From positions 124,001 to 188,000 of the forward strand of contig NZ_NESA01000004.1 in assembly GCF_002778315.1 (NCBI RefSeq): DNA of 64,000 bases. The letters run 5' to 3'. Both the position numbers and the translations under genes were made by a program. The notes beneath the pieces are model-generated. The model was not told where the DNA came from. It ran no database searches and saw only the letters and a program-made list of their open reading frames with translations. Shown in pieces: positions 54,851 through 64,000 of this stretch (positions within the stretch are counted from its first letter, which is position 1; every line of letters starts with the position of its first letter). Origin of the DNA: Limnohabitans sp. JirII-31 (lineage in GTDB: Bacteria; Pseudomonadota; Gammaproteobacteria; Burkholderiales; Burkholderiaceae_C).

Positions 54851-55757
54851 AAAAAACTTGTACCCCACGATTGAAGATGCGATTGGCAAAACACCTCTGG
54901 TGGCTTTGCAGCGTATTGGTGCCGCTGACAACGCGCGGCGCGGCAATGTGATTTTGGGAAAGCTCGAAGGCAACAACCCGGCGGGTTCAGTGAAAGACCG
55001 ACCTGCCTTGTCGATGATTCAGCGCGCGCAAGAGCGTGGTGACATTCATCCGGGCGACACCTTGATTGAAGCCACCTCCGGCAACACAGGCATTGCGCTG
55101 GCCATGGCCGCAGCCATCAAGGGCTACCGCATGGTGTTGATCATGCCCGAGGACTTGTCGATTGAACGCGCCCAGACCATGAAGGCGTTTGGTGCTGAGT
55201 TGATCTTGACGCCCAAGAGTGGCGGCATGGAATACGCCCGCGACTTGGCTGAGCGCATGCAGCGTGAAGGCAAGGGCCGTGTGCTCGACCAATTTGGCAA
55301 CGACGACAACCCGCGCATCCACTTTGAAACGACGGGCCCTGAAATTTGGCAAGACACACAAGGCCGTGTGACCCACTTTGTCAGTGCCATGGGCACCACG
55401 GGCACCATCACCGGCGTGTCGCGTTATTTGAAAACCCAAAACCCGAATGTGCGCATCATTGGCGCACAGCCCAGCGAAGGCTCACGCATTCCGGGTATTC
55501 GCAAATGGCCGCAAGAGTATTTGCCCAAAATTTACGACCCCAGCCATGTGGACGAGTTGGTCTATGTGAGCCAAGACGATGCCGAAGAGATGTGTCGCCG
55601 GCTGGCACGCGAAGAAGGTATTTTTGCGGGCATCTCGGCAGCGGGTGCTTGCTGTGTGGCGCAACACATTGCCGAGCAGGTGGAGAACGCGACCATTGTG
55701 TTCATCGTCTGTGACCGGGGGGACAGGTATCTCTCAACCGGTGTGTTTCCCGCATGA
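54825..55757 (+). CDS. cysM: Cysteine synthase B (O-acetylserine sulfhydrylase, CysM type)
   Basis: A 310-aa PLP enzyme making cysteine from O-acetylserine or O-phosphoserine and sulfide or thiosulfate. IGKTPLVALQRIG, then EGNNPAGSVKDRPALSMI with the Schiff-base Lys, and EATSGNTGIALAMAAAIKGY for phosphate binding are the CysM hallmarks. Start is the ATG at 54825; an in-frame ATG at 54843 would give a more E. coli-like N terminus. The next gene overlaps its stop by 4 bp. Confidence 0.94.
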   Translation: MAQSKPMNEKNLYPTIEDAIGKTPLVALQRIGAADNARRGNVILGKLEGNNPAGSVKDRPALSMIQRAQERGDIHPGDTLIEATSGNTGIALAMAAAIKGYRMVLIMPEDLSIERAQTMKAFGAELILTPKSGGMEYARDLAERMQREGKGRVLDQFGNDDNPRIHFETTGPEIWQDTQGRVTHFVSAMGTTGTITGVSRYLKTQNPNVRIIGAQPSEGSRIPGIRKWPQEYLPKIYDPSHVDELVYVSQDDAEEMCRRLAREEGIFAGISAAGACCVAQHIAEQVENATIVFIVCDRGDRYLSTGVFPA

Positions 55758-56296
55758 GTGCGTTTCGTTTTTGCCCAAGTTGCGCCACACCCCTGAGCCT
55801 GATTGCCAAAGAAGAAGACGGTGGGCTGACCGAGCGTTTGCGTTGTGTCGCCTGTGATTGGACCCACTGGAACAATCCGACACCCGTGTTGGCGGCCATC
55901 GTGCAATACCGGGGTCAAATTTTGCTGGCACGCAATGCCGCATGGACCGGGCGGCGCTTTGCTTTGATCACCGGATTCATGGAGGCGGGTGAATCACCCG
56001 AAGATGGCATTCGCCGTGAGATTGCCGAAGAAACCCACTTACAGACCGAATCCTTGAGTTTGGTGGGGGTGTATGACTTTCAGCGCATGAACCAAGTCAT
56101 CATTGCCTACCATGCGGTTGCGGATGGTGACATTGCACTGTCGCCAGAGTTGGTAGAGTACAAGCTTTACCGCCCCGAAGATGTGATTTGTTGGCCTGCT
56201 GGCACCGGTTACGCCATGGCCGATTGGCAGCGTACGCAAGGCATTGAGCCACGCTTCATGGAGTGGGCGGAGCGTGAAAAACTGAACCTAGATTGA
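55754..56296 (+). CDS. NUDIX hydrolase with N-terminal zinc ribbon
   Basis: A 180-aa pyrophosphohydrolase. The N terminus has CPSC and CVAC, a zinc ribbon as in NudC-type NAD diphosphatases but without their long N domain. The NUDIX box is GFMEAGESPEDG followed by IRREIAEETHL, with Thr where the consensus has Gly. It overlaps cysM by 4 bp (ATGA) and precedes tusA by 6 bp, giving a sulfur-linked operon. The substrate is unproven. Confidence 0.88.
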   Translation: MSAFRFCPSCATPLSLIAKEEDGGLTERLRCVACDWTHWNNPTPVLAAIVQYRGQILLARNAAWTGRRFALITGFMEAGESPEDGIRREIAEETHLQTESLSLVGVYDFQRMNQVIIAYHAVADGDIALSPELVEYKLYRPEDVICWPAGTGYAMADWQRTQGIEPRFMEWAEREKLNLD

Positions 56297-56302
56297 CTTG
56301 AT

Positions 56303-56530
56303 ATGCACATTGACCAAGAACTCGACACCCGTGGCCTGAATTGCCCCTTGCCGATTCTCAAAGCCAAAAAGGCACTGACCACCATGCAAAGCGGTGAGCT
56401 GCTGCGTGTCACGTCGACGGATGCCGGGTCGATGCGCGATTTTGCGGCGTTTGCCAAGCAGACGGGTAACGAACTCGTGTCCCAAGAAACCTCGGGCAAC
56501 GACTTCATTCACGTGCTCAAGAGACGTTGA
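56303..56530 (+). CDS. tusA: TusA-like sulfurtransferase
   Basis: A 75-aa sulfur carrier: [19 protein letters not shown] holds the persulfide Cys in CPxP. TusA passes sulfur to tRNA thiolation or to molybdopterin synthesis. Position after cysM and NUDIX fits a cysteine/sulfur role. Its 3' end overlaps galU on the other strand by 14 bp. Confidence 0.9.
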   Translation: MHIDQELDTRGLNCPLPILKAKKALTTMQSGELLRVTSTDAGSMRDFAAFAKQTGNELVSQETSGNDFIHVLKRR

Positions 56531-57401
56531 GTTGCTGGAGGTAGTCGCGGAACTCGGCACCGACCTCAGGGTGTTGCAAGGCCAACTCGACCGTGGCCTG
56601 TAAAAAGCCTTGCTTGCTGCCGCAGTCATAACGTTTGCCTGCGTAAGAAAACGCCAACACCTTTTCTGTGGCCAGCAAACCGGCAATGCCGTCGGTGAGT
56701 TGAATTTCGCCTTGCACGCCACGTCCGCCCGCGCGGATGCGTTCAAACACGGCAGGGGTCAAGATGTAGCGCCCCGCCACGGCCAGACGCGAAGGGGCCA
56801 CCTCGGCCTTGGGTTTTTCGACCATGTGCTGCACGTCCACCAACCCTTGCCCCATGTCATGGCCCGCCACGATGCCGTAGCGGTGCACATGGTCGAGCGG
56901 TACTTCTTGTACAGCCAGCACCGACGAGCGGGTGCGCGCAAATACCTCGGCCATTTGTTTCAGCACGCCGGGTCCTCCGGCCTGACCTTGCATCAGGTCA
57001 TCGGCCAGCAACACTGCAAATGGCGCATCCCCCACCAAGTGCTCAGCGCACAACACGGCATGACCCAACCCCAAGGCTCGCGGTTGGCGCACATACACGC
57101 ATTGCATGTCGCTGGGTTGTACGCTGCGCACCACCTCGAGCAAGGCGTGTTTGCCCGCGGCTTCGAGTTCGGTTTCCAACTCGTAGGCCGTGTCGAAGTG
57201 GTCTTCAATGGCCCGTTTGCTGCGGCCCGTGACAAAAATCATTTCACGAATACCCGCCTCATAAGCCTCTTCCACCGCGTACTGAATCAGCGGCTTATCG
57301 ACCACGGGCAGCATCTCTTTGGGGCTGGCTTTGGTGGCAGGTAGAAAACGGGTGCCCATGCCCGCGACGGGGAACACGGCTTTGGTCAAGACTGGTTTCA
57401 T
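56517..57401 (-). CDS. galU: UTP-glucose-1-phosphate uridylyltransferase (GalU)
   Basis: A 294-aa nucleotidyltransferase making UDP-glucose for cell-surface polysaccharide. The N-terminal [18 protein letters not shown] is the UTP and Mg loop, [18 protein letters not shown] follows, and [20 protein letters not shown] is the sugar-phosphate region. The ATG at 57401 is chosen; the longer frame reads into valS. It begins 25 bp after the valS stop. Confidence 0.96.
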   Translation of the reverse strand: MKPVLTKAVFPVAGMGTRFLPATKASPKEMLPVVDKPLIQYAVEEAYEAGIREMIFVTGRSKRAIEDHFDTAYELETELEAAGKHALLEVVRSVQPSDMQCVYVRQPRALGLGHAVLCAEHLVGDAPFAVLLADDLMQGQAGGPGVLKQMAEVFARTRSSVLAVQEVPLDHVHRYGIVAGHDMGQGLVDVQHMVEKPKAEVAPSRLAVAGRYILTPAVFERIRAGGRGVQGEIQLTDGIAGLLATEKVLAFSYAGKRYDCGSKQGFLQATVELALQHPEVGAEFRDYLQQLNVS

Positions 57402-57426
57402 GCGAATCTCTGATTTTTTACAAAGC

Positions 57427-60400
57427 TTACTTGGCGAGCCGTTGCAACTGGTCTTGCACCTTGGCCAAGGTGGCGGTGAAGTCGGCCACGCGTTTTTTCT
57501 CTTGCTCAATCACGGCAGGAGGGGCTTTGGCCACAAAGGCCTCGTTGCTGAGCTTGGCGTGGGCTTTGGTGATCTCGTTTTGCAAACGGTCAGCCTCTTT
57601 GCCCAAACGCACTTTTTCGGCGGCCACATCGATCTCGATGAACAAGCACAAGCGCAGTTCACCCACCACGGCCACTGGGGCGTCCTGTGCGGCGGAGCCC
57701 CAGGCGGAGGCGTCGTCAAAGACCTTGACTTCACTGAGCTTGGCCAGTGCTTGTAGCACGGGCGCGGCGGACTGCATGAAGGCCACATCTTGCGGGTTGC
57801 TTGCCAACGCAAACAAAGGCATGCGGGTGGCGGGTGACACATTCATTTCACCGCGCAAATTGCGACAGGCATCCACCAAAGACTTCAAGCGCGCCACATG
57901 CGCTTCGGCTTTTTCGTCGATGCGCTCGGGTTGGCTCACCGGGTAGGCGCTGACGCTGACAGATGCGTGCGCTGCATCTGCAGGCAAACGCCCCGCCACC
58001 AGTGCCACTTTTTGCCACAGCTCTTCGGTGATGAACGGGATGATGGGGTGGGCCAAACGCAAAATGGTTTCCAGCACCCGAATCAGGGTGCGGCGGGTGC
58101 CGCGTTGCTGGGCCTCGCTGCCCGTGTTGATTTGCACCTTGGCAATTTCCAGGTACCAGTCGCAGAACTCGTTCCAGACGAAGTCGTAGACGGTGTTGGC
58201 CACGTTGTCGAGGCGGTATTCGGCAAAGCCTTTGGCCACCTCGGCTTCGACGCGCTGGAGTTGCGACACGATCCAGCGGTCGGCTTGGCTAAACGACAGG
58301 TAGCCGTGGAACGGCCCTGCTGCAGTCGCGTTGCCTGCGGTGTCAACGCCAGGTGCGGCGCACTCCGCTTTGGTGTGCTCTTTCAGACCGCAGTCTTGGC
58401 CCTCGCAGTTCATCAACACAAACCGGGTGGCGTTCCACAGCTTGTTGCAGAAGTTGCGATAGCCCTCGCAGCGTTTGCTGTCAAAGTTGACGCTGCGGCC
58501 CAAACTGGCCAGTGCTGCAAAGGTGAAGCGCAGCGCATCGGCGCCGTAGGCGGGAATGCCTTCTGGAAATTCTTTTTCGGTTTGCTTGCGCACCTTGGGT
58601 GCGGTTTCGGGTTTGCGCAGGCCCTGGGTGCGTTTGTCGAGCAAAGGCTCGAGCGAGATGCCGTCGATCAAGTCCACCGGGTCGAGCACGTTGCCTTCGG
58701 ACTTGCTCATTTTTTTGCCTTGCGCATCGAGCACCAAGCCGTGGATGTAGACATGCTTGAACGGCACACGACCCGTGAAGTGGGTGGTCATCATGATCAT
58801 GCGGGCGACCCAGAAGAAGATGATGTCGTAGCCGGTGACCAGCACGCTGGAAGGCAAGTACAGGTCGTAGTCGTTGGTTGGGCTCTCAGTGGTTCCGAGG
58901 TCGTGGGCGCCGGAGACGGTCTTGCTCCTCTTCGCTTCGCTCAGAATGTCGCTGCGGCCATCCCCAGCGCCCGCGCCCTCAGAGTCGGCGCTCCATCCCA
59001 ACGTGGAGAAGGGAACCAAGGCAGACGAATACCAGGTGTCCAACACGTCTTCATCGCGCTTGAGCGTTTTGCCGGGAGCTTGGGCTTGCGCTTCGGCTTC
59101 GTTGCGGGCCACATAGACTTGGCCGTCTTCGTCGTACCAAGCCGGAATTTGATGGCCCCACCAGAGCTGGCGGCTGATGCACCAGTCCTGGATGTTGTTC
59201 ATCCACTGGTTGTAGGTGTTGATCCAGTTCTCAGGCACAAACTTGACCTGACCCGACTGCACCGCGTCAATGGCTTTTTGGGTGATGCTCTTGCCGGTGG
59301 CGTCGCCCTTGCCCACTTGGTTCATGGCGACAAACCATTGGTCGGTCAGCATGGGTTCAATCACTTGGCCGGTGCGTGCGCAACGCGGCACCATGAGTTT
59401 GTGTTTCTTGACTTCCACCAAGTGACCTGCGGCTTCGAGGTCGGCCACCACAGCCTTGCGGGCTACAAAGCGGTCTAAGCCACGGTATTTTTCGGGGGCG
59501 TTGGTGTTGATTGTGGCGTTGAGGTGGAGCACGCAAATCATGTCGAGCTTGTGGCGCTGACCGACGGCGTAGTCGTTTTGATCGTGCGCCGGGGTGACTT
59601 TGACCACGCCCGTGCCAAATGCTTTGTCCACGTAGTCGTCGGCAATGACGGGGATGGTGCGGTCGCACAAAGGCAGTTTGACCTGCTTGCCGATCAGGGC
59701 TTGGTAGCGCTCATCTTCGGGGTGAACCATCACAGCCACGTCACCCAGCAATGTTTCGGGGCGGGTGGTTGCCACGACCAAGCCTTGCACGCTTTCGCCG
59801 TTGACGGTTTGTGGACCGTCGACCAAGTCGTAGCGGATGTGCCACAGCGAGCCGTCTTCTTCTGCGCTTTCGACTTCCAAGTCAGACACCGCGCTCATGA
59901 GTTCCGGGTCCCAATTGACCAGACGCTTGCCACGGTAGATCAGACCTTGTTGGTACAGCTTCACAAAGGTCTCGGTCACGGTTTTGGACAACTTGGGGTC
60001 CATGGTGAAGTACTCACGGCTCCAATCCACGCTGTCGCCCATGCGGCGCATTTGGCTGGTGATGGTGCTGCCCGATTGCTCTTTCCACTCCCACACTTTG
60101 GAGACAAAGTTTTTACGTGCTTCGGCGGGCGTCGGGCCCATGTCGTGGCGGCTGATGCCTTGGGCTTGTAACTGGCGCTCCACCACGATTTGGGTGGCAA
60201 TGCCTGCGTGGTCGGTGCCTGGAATCCACGCTGTGTTGAAGCCCATCATGCGGTGGTAGCGCGTGAGGCTGTCCATGATGGTCTGGTTGAAGGCGTGGCC
60301 CATGTGCAAGGTGCCGGTCACATTGGGTGGTGGCAGCTGGATGGAAAAAGCGGGTGCACCTGCTTGTGGAGCCTGGGTGCCACGAAAACCGGCCACGCCG

Positions 60401-60516
60401 TAGCCACGTTTTTCCCACTCGGGGCCCCAATGGGCTTCCAGCGCAGCGGGCTCGAACGATTTGGACAGGCTCTCTAGGCCTGGTTGTGCGGCTTTGGGGG
60501 TGGACGAATTGCTCAT
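57427..60516 (-). CDS. valS: Valyl-tRNA synthetase with an in-frame insert
   Basis: A 1029-aa class I synthetase, longer than the usual 950. [14 protein letters not shown] is the HIGH motif, and [10 protein letters not shown] the KMSKS motif; a coiled C-terminal arm ([20 protein letters not shown]) is normal. About 37 codons at 58882-58992, between LGW and PTNDYDLYL, have no counterpart in other ValS and carry [14 protein letters not shown]. The start is the ATG at 60516; the frame is open upstream but through a hairpin leader. It charges tRNA-Val. Confidence 0.96.
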   Translation of the reverse strand: MSNSSTPKAAQPGLESLSKSFEPAALEAHWGPEWEKRGYGVAGFRGTQAPQAGAPAFSIQLPPPNVTGTLHMGHAFNQTIMDSLTRYHRMMGFNTAWIPGTDHAGIATQIVVERQLQAQGISRHDMGPTPAEARKNFVSKVWEWKEQSGSTITSQMRRMGDSVDWSREYFTMDPKLSKTVTETFVKLYQQGLIYRGKRLVNWDPELMSAVSDLEVESAEEDGSLWHIRYDLVDGPQTVNGESVQGLVVATTRPETLLGDVAVMVHPEDERYQALIGKQVKLPLCDRTIPVIADDYVDKAFGTGVVKVTPAHDQNDYAVGQRHKLDMICVLHLNATINTNAPEKYRGLDRFVARKAVVADLEAAGHLVEVKKHKLMVPRCARTGQVIEPMLTDQWFVAMNQVGKGDATGKSITQKAIDAVQSGQVKFVPENWINTYNQWMNNIQDWCISRQLWWGHQIPAWYDEDGQVYVARNEAEAQAQAPGKTLKRDEDVLDTWYSSALVPFSTLGWSADSEGAGAGDGRSDILSEAKRSKTVSGAHDLGTTESPTNDYDLYLPSSVLVTGYDIIFFWVARMIMMTTHFTGRVPFKHVYIHGLVLDAQGKKMSKSEGNVLDPVDLIDGISLEPLLDKRTQGLRKPETAPKVRKQTEKEFPEGIPAYGADALRFTFAALASLGRSVNFDSKRCEGYRNFCNKLWNATRFVLMNCEGQDCGLKEHTKAECAAPGVDTAGNATAAGPFHGYLSFSQADRWIVSQLQRVEAEVAKGFAEYRLDNVANTVYDFVWNEFCDWYLEIAKVQINTGSEAQQRGTRRTLIRVLETILRLAHPIIPFITEELWQKVALVAGRLPADAAHASVSVSAYPVSQPERIDEKAEAHVARLKSLVDACRNLRGEMNVSPATRMPLFALASNPQDVAFMQSAAPVLQALAKLSEVKVFDDASAWGSAAQDAPVAVVGELRLCLFIEIDVAAEKVRLGKEADRLQNEITKAHAKLSNEAFVAKAPPAVIEQEKKRVADFTATLAKVQDQLQRLAK
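58882..58992 (-). repeat. In-frame palindromic-element-like insert in valS
   Basis: A 111-bp segment interrupts the conserved run between LGW and DYDLYL in the synthetase domain. Its core TTCTGAGCGAAGCGAAGA (58929-58946) is a short self-complementary motif that I recall as common in dispersed repeats of several bacteria, reading as SEAKRS in this frame. It keeps the frame open, so the protein is presumably still active. Confidence 0.6.
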
Positions 60517-60536
60517 GGACACGGCTTTGGGAAATG

Positions 60537-60565
60537 AAAAACGGCAAGCCAAAAAGCTGCCGTTT
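60537..60565 (-). terminator. Terminator-like hairpin in the valS leader (possible attenuator)
   Basis: On the minus strand AAACGGCA (60558-60565) pairs with TGCCGTTT (60539-60546) across an 11-base loop and is followed by a T tract (60537-60541), 21 bp before the valS ATG. The gene upstream is divergent, so there is nothing to terminate other than a valS transcript. Confidence 0.6.
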
Positions 60566-60658
60566 GAGACTGGAAATAAGGTGATCACATTCTACCTAGC
60601 GGGGTTTAGGTCTGACGCTTCTTGTCGCAGGCGTCAAACACCGTTACGCTTTAGCGGT

Positions 60659-60679
60659 CTTTGACAGCAATGGTCAAAG
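60659..60679. promoter_or_regulatory. 21-bp palindrome upstream of rubrerythrin
   Basis: CTTTGAC (60659-60665), a 7-bp spacer, and GTCAAAG (60673-60679) form a perfect inverted repeat 30 bp before the rubrerythrin ATG. The layout is that of a dimeric repressor or activator site; it is not an exact FNR, Fur or OxyR consensus. Confidence 0.55.
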
Positions 60680-60708
60680 CATTTGTTCAACCCTTAGGAG
60701 ATATTCCC

Positions 60709-61131
60709 ATGGCAGCACTCAAAGGCTCACGCACGGAGCAATGTTTGAAAGACGCCTTTGCCGGCGAATCTCAGGCCAACCGTCGCTACTTGTATTTCGC
60801 GAACAAAGCTGACGTTGAAGGTCAGAACGATGTGGCTGCGCTGTTTCGCTCCACCGCCGAAGGCGAAACAGGCCACGCCCATGGACACCTGGAGTTTTTG
60901 GAACAGTCGGGTGACCCCGCGACGGGCCTACCCATTGGTTCAACGCGTCAAAACCTGGCGTCTGCTGTGGCAGGCGAAACCCATGAGTACACCGACATGT
61001 ACCCTGGTATGGCCAAGACCGCACGCGATGAAGGTTTTGATGAGGTCGCCGACTGGTTTGAAACCCTGGCCAAAGCAGAGCGCTCGCATGCCAACCGTTA
61101 CCAAAAAGCCTTGAACGAACTGGTGGATTGA
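60709..61131 (+). CDS. Rubrerythrin-type diiron protein without rubredoxin domain
   Basis: A 140-aa four-helix ferritin-like protein. The diiron ligands appear in [32 protein letters not shown] and [10 protein letters not shown], all of the ExxH type. No C-terminal CxxC rubredoxin module is present, so electrons must come from another protein. Rubrerythrins reduce hydrogen peroxide. The ATG at 60709 has AGGAG upstream. The following genes, an Fe-S oxidoreductase and a DUF3501 protein, form its operon and may supply electrons. Confidence 0.92.
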   Translation: MAALKGSRTEQCLKDAFAGESQANRRYLYFANKADVEGQNDVAALFRSTAEGETGHAHGHLEFLEQSGDPATGLPIGSTRQNLASAVAGETHEYTDMYPGMAKTARDEGFDEVADWFETLAKAERSHANRYQKALNELVD

Positions 61132-61176
61132 TCTCATTGCCGCAATCGCTGTGTGCTTGATGAGAAGGAGACCCAC

Positions 61177-62526
61177 ATGGCCACCGAAGGCAATTTGCAA
61201 GCCCCCACCCGACATGCTCTTGATTGGCGCAATCCTGACTTTTATGACGAAGCGCAGTGCGTCCAGGAGTTGGAGCGCATCTTTGACATCTGTCACGGTT
61301 GTCGCCGCTGTGTGAGCCTGTGCGGCGCGTTTCCCACCTTGTTTGATTTGGTGGATGGCAGCGCGACGCTAGAAGTCGATGGCGTGGACAAAAAAGACTA
61401 CTGGCGTGTGGTGGATCAGTGCTACATGTGCGATCTGTGCTACATGACCAAGTGCCCATACACCCCGCCGCACGCCTGGAACCTGGATTTTCCGCACACC
61501 ATGTTGCGCGCCAAGGCCATCCAGTTCAAAAAGGGCGAGGTGGGCATGGCTGAGCAACTGCTTGCCTCGACCGATGTGCATGGTTCTTTGGCCGGCATTC
61601 CCATCGTGGTGCAGGCGGTCAATGCGATCAACCACAGCCAACTGGGCCGCAAAGTCTTGGAGTCGGTGGCTGGTGTGGACAAGAACGCTTGGTTGCCTTC
61701 GCTGGCCACGCGCAAGTTCCGCTCAAGCGTGGACGAGGCACAAAGCACACAGGTGGTGAACGGTGCCAAGACGCCGGGCAAGGTGGCTGTTTATGCCACC
61801 TGTTACATCAACTACAACGAGCCCGGTATTGGCCACGACTTGTTGAAAATCTTGGACCACAACGACATTCCGTATGTCTTGGTCGAGAAAGAAAAATGCT
61901 GTGGCATGCCCAAGCTTGAACTGGGTGATTTGGACGCCGTCCATGCGGCGAAAGAGGCCAACATTCCTGTGCTTGTTGAGTATGCGAAAGCGGGCTACGC
62001 CATCATGGCGGCAGTGCCCAGCTGTGCGCTGATGTTCAAGCAAGAGATTCCACTGATGTACCCCGAATGTGCCGATACCCAGTTGGTCAAGCAGCACATG
62101 TGGGACCCGTTCGAGTACTTCATGGCGCGTAAGCGCGACGGGTTGTTGAAAACAGATTTTGTGCAACCACTGGGCAAAGTGAGTTACCAAATTCCATGTC
62201 ATGGGCGCGTGCAAAATATCGGCCGCAAGACCGAAGAAATGCTCAAGATGATTCCAGACACCGAGATCAACACAGTGGAGCGTTGCTCGGGCCATGCGGG
62301 TACGTACGGCGTGAAAAAAGCTTCGCATGCTTATTCGATGAAGATTGGCAAACCTGTCTTCAAAGCCATGGCCACCATGAAAGATGGCAGCCATCCCGAC
62401 TACATCAGCTCCGACTGTCCCTTGGGCGGGCACCACATTGCCCAAGGTTTTGAGGTCAATGGTTTGGGGTCTCCAGAGTTGAACCATCCACTGACGCTGG
62501 TGCGCAAAGCTTACGGATTGACATGA
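61177..62526 (+). CDS. Fe-S oxidoreductase of the heterodisulfide-reductase/GlpC type
   Basis: A 449-aa protein with two 4Fe-4S sites, CHGCRRCVSLC (Cys 39, 42, 45, 49) and CYMCDLCYMTKC, then two CCG-type domains: EKCCGMPKLELGD and, less canonical, ERCSGHAGTYG. Such proteins move electrons between quinones or ferredoxins and redox partners. No membrane segments. It lies 45 bp after rubrerythrin and overlaps the DUF3501 gene by 4 bp (ATGA), so it is a likely reductase for the diiron protein (inference). A GAAGGAG site supports the ATG at 61177. Confidence 0.88.
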   Translation: MATEGNLQAPTRHALDWRNPDFYDEAQCVQELERIFDICHGCRRCVSLCGAFPTLFDLVDGSATLEVDGVDKKDYWRVVDQCYMCDLCYMTKCPYTPPHAWNLDFPHTMLRAKAIQFKKGEVGMAEQLLASTDVHGSLAGIPIVVQAVNAINHSQLGRKVLESVAGVDKNAWLPSLATRKFRSSVDEAQSTQVVNGAKTPGKVAVYATCYINYNEPGIGHDLLKILDHNDIPYVLVEKEKCCGMPKLELGDLDAVHAAKEANIPVLVEYAKAGYAIMAAVPSCALMFKQEIPLMYPECADTQLVKQHMWDPFEYFMARKRDGLLKTDFVQPLGKVSYQIPCHGRVQNIGRKTEEMLKMIPDTEINTVERCSGHAGTYGVKKASHAYSMKIGKPVFKAMATMKDGSHPDYISSDCPLGGHHIAQGFEVNGLGSPELNHPLTLVRKAYGLT

Positions 62527-63119
62527 CGATGCAATTGACCGGATACATCACGCCAGAGAGCCTCATGTCCTTAGAGGCCTACACCAAGTGGCGCAAAGTT
62601 CACAAGCCAGAGGTCATCGCCCACCGCAGGCTGCGTAGCGTGCAGCTGGGTGAGCACCTCAATTTGCAATTTGAGAGCGAGACCACGATTCGCTACCAAA
62701 TTCAAGAGATGTTGCGCATTGAAAAAGTGTTTGAAGAAGAGGGCATTGCGCAAGAGATTGAGGCGTATGCGCCTTTGCTTCCCAGTGGCTCCAACTGGAA
62801 AGGCACGTTGATGCTTGAATACACCGACATCCACGAGCGCAAGCGTGAGCTGGCCCGGCTGATCGGTATTGAAGACCGAATGTTTGTCGAGGTCGAGGGC
62901 TCCCCGCGTGTCTACGCCATTGCGGACGAAGACCTGGACCGCGAGAACGATGAAAAGACATCGGCAGTGCATTTCGTGCGCTTTGAGCTCACGCCTGCCA
63001 TGCGCGCTGCGGTGAAGGCAGGCGCTGCGGTCAAACTGGGTTGTGACCACACCCACTACCCAGCACATACCCAGATGGCAGCGGACACTTTGGCGTCACT
63101 GGCGGGGGATTTGAAATAA
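62523..63119 (+). CDS. DUF3501 family protein
   Basis: A 198-aa soluble protein of DUF3501. SLEAYTKWRKVHKPEVIAHR and IRYQIQEMLRIEKVFEEEGI are conserved, and HFVRFELTPAMRAAVKAGA then GCDHTHYPAH close it. The family is usually encoded next to rubrerythrin and a GlpC-type Fe-S protein, as here, but its function is not known. The single Cys and the His pair in CDHTHY might bind metal. It overlaps the upstream gene by 4 bp. Confidence 0.88.
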   Translation: MTMQLTGYITPESLMSLEAYTKWRKVHKPEVIAHRRLRSVQLGEHLNLQFESETTIRYQIQEMLRIEKVFEEEGIAQEIEAYAPLLPSGSNWKGTLMLEYTDIHERKRELARLIGIEDRMFVEVEGSPRVYAIADEDLDRENDEKTSAVHFVRFELTPAMRAAVKAGAAVKLGCDHTHYPAHTQMAADTLASLAGDLK

Positions 63120-63199
63120 GTCCCCGCGCAGCCATCGGTCGGTGCTGCGCCGCCATAATTCAGGCTTCCCTGTGAAGCCTTTCTTTTTTTGAGCTGTCC

Positions 63200-63973
63200 A
63201 TGCTGTTCTTGCTGTCTCCTGCCAAAGCCCTTGACTACGACACCCCTGCGGGTGATGTGCCGCACACGCAGCCGTTGTTTGTCAAACAATCGGTGGCGTT
63301 GATCGATATCTTGAAAGACAAGTCACCCCAAGACATCGCCAGCTTGATGGACTTGAGCGATGCCTTGTCTGCGCTGAATGTGGCGCGCTATCAGGCTTGG
63401 TCGCCCAAGTTCACGGCTAAGAATTCCAAACAAGCCGTGTTGGCTTTCAATGGCGATGTGTACGAAGGCTTAGACGCCAAAACCTTGAGCGCCAAAGACT
63501 TGGCGTGGGCCCAGGACCATGTGGCGATTCTGAGTGGCTTGTATGGCGTGTTGCGCCCGCTCGACTGGATGCAGCCTTACCGCTTGGAAATGGGCACGTC
63601 CTTAGCCAATGACCAAGGCAACAACCTGTACAAATTTTGGGGCACGCAGATTGCCGATTACCTCAACACCCGCTTGGGTGATGCCCGCGAACCCATCGTG
63701 GTGAATTTGGCCTCGCAGGAGTATTTCAAATCGGTGGACCGCAAGGCCCTGAAGGCACGCGTGATCGACTGTGTGTTTGAAGATTACAAAGGTGGCAAAT
63801 ACAAAATCATCAGCTTTTTGGCCAAACGTGCACGTGGCTTGATGACCCGTTATGCCGTCACGCATCAAGTGAAAACACCCAAAGGCTTGCAAGGTTTCAA
63901 CCTGGAAGGCTATGCCTATGATGCCGCCGTGTCTGAGCCTGACCGTTTGGTGTTTCGTCGCAAGCTGAGTTGA
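63200..63973 (+). CDS. yaaA: YaaA family peroxide-stress protein
   Basis: A 257-aa protein starting [16 protein letters not shown], with [11 protein letters not shown] and [20 protein letters not shown] and the C-terminal [10 protein letters not shown], all characteristic of YaaA (DUF328). In E. coli YaaA limits intracellular iron and Fenton damage during H2O2 stress and binds DNA. It follows the rubrerythrin operon by 80 bp on the same strand, consistent with shared oxidative-stress control. Confidence 0.94.
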   Translation: MLFLLSPAKALDYDTPAGDVPHTQPLFVKQSVALIDILKDKSPQDIASLMDLSDALSALNVARYQAWSPKFTAKNSKQAVLAFNGDVYEGLDAKTLSAKDLAWAQDHVAILSGLYGVLRPLDWMQPYRLEMGTSLANDQGNNLYKFWGTQIADYLNTRLGDAREPIVVNLASQEYFKSVDRKALKARVIDCVFEDYKGGKYKIISFLAKRARGLMTRYAVTHQVKTPKGLQGFNLEGYAYDAAVSEPDRLVFRRKLS

Positions 63974-64000
63974 ATGTGAGATGAGTGCCGAACACCCCAT

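Noticed and set aside
57898-59478. 526-codon frame antisense to valS
   Set aside because: Shadow of valS; its continuity is caused by codon bias.

Overview
The window reads as a stretch of chromosome from a betaproteobacterium of the Comamonadaceae, probably close to Limnohabitans, Rhodoferax or Polaromonas. This is an inference from gene content: four tripartite-tricarboxylate (Bug/TctC) binding proteins, a TctBA pair, DUF3422, DUF2788 and DUF2189 proteins, a pimeloyl-CoA-type dehydrogenase pair, and a moderately high GC content with heavy TTG leucine use. Most of the window is dense, ordinary housekeeping DNA with few gaps. It holds one tRNA gene, no rRNA and no CRISPR array.

Layout. 1-3256 (minus): tatD (cut by the window edge), a J-domain protein and the lipoprotein exporter pair lolD-lolC. 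3299-6821 (plus): a conserved hypothetical gene, recJ and a spermidine-synthase-like gene. 6953-14835 (plus): TctB-TctA, a DUF3422 protein, a Bug receptor and two gamma-glutamyltransferase paralogues. 14836-22083: three EamA exporters, a Kef-type antiporter, an atypical SDR, a quinone oxidoreductase and an orphan HicB. 22098-26544 (minus): lspA, ileS and ribF. 26659-33149: an HNH nuclease, purN, the acyl-CoA dehydrogenase pair, DUF1653, an RsmB-like methyltransferase and a desaturase. 33218-38975: rpmG, rpmB, trxB, ftsK, lolA, a deoxyinosine glycosylase and an acetyltransferase.

38990-41203 is the only clearly scrambled accessory stretch. It holds a 3' fragment of a RidA-family gene, an antitoxin whose toxin has lost its middle, a decayed second copy of the rarA 5' region, a 12-bp tandem repeat, an intact hipB with three evenly spaced operator-like palindromes, and a hipA stump fused to an IS3-type transposase remnant.

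41204-49225 holds rarA, livHMGF, two membrane proteins and two Bug receptors. 49241-53401 holds a ferredoxin reductase, an epimerase-like protein, a fourth Bug receptor and an Old Yellow Enzyme. 53503-54666 encodes a 387-aa protein made largely of about 17 degenerate 12-13-residue N-x-Q units grouped into 50-residue higher-order repeats. I do not recognise its family, and it lies next to tRNA-Leu(CAA). 54825-60516 holds cysM, a NUDIX hydrolase, tusA-like, galU and valS; valS carries an in-frame insert of about 37 codons and a terminator-like hairpin in its leader. 60709-63973 holds a rubrerythrin, an Fe-S oxidoreductase, a DUF3501 protein and yaaA, which together look like a peroxide-stress group.

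The best candidates for something undescribed are the N-x-Q repeat protein, the triple 49-bp-spaced hip operator, the palindromic element inside valS, and the rubrerythrin/Fe-S/DUF3501 operon behind a 21-bp palindrome.
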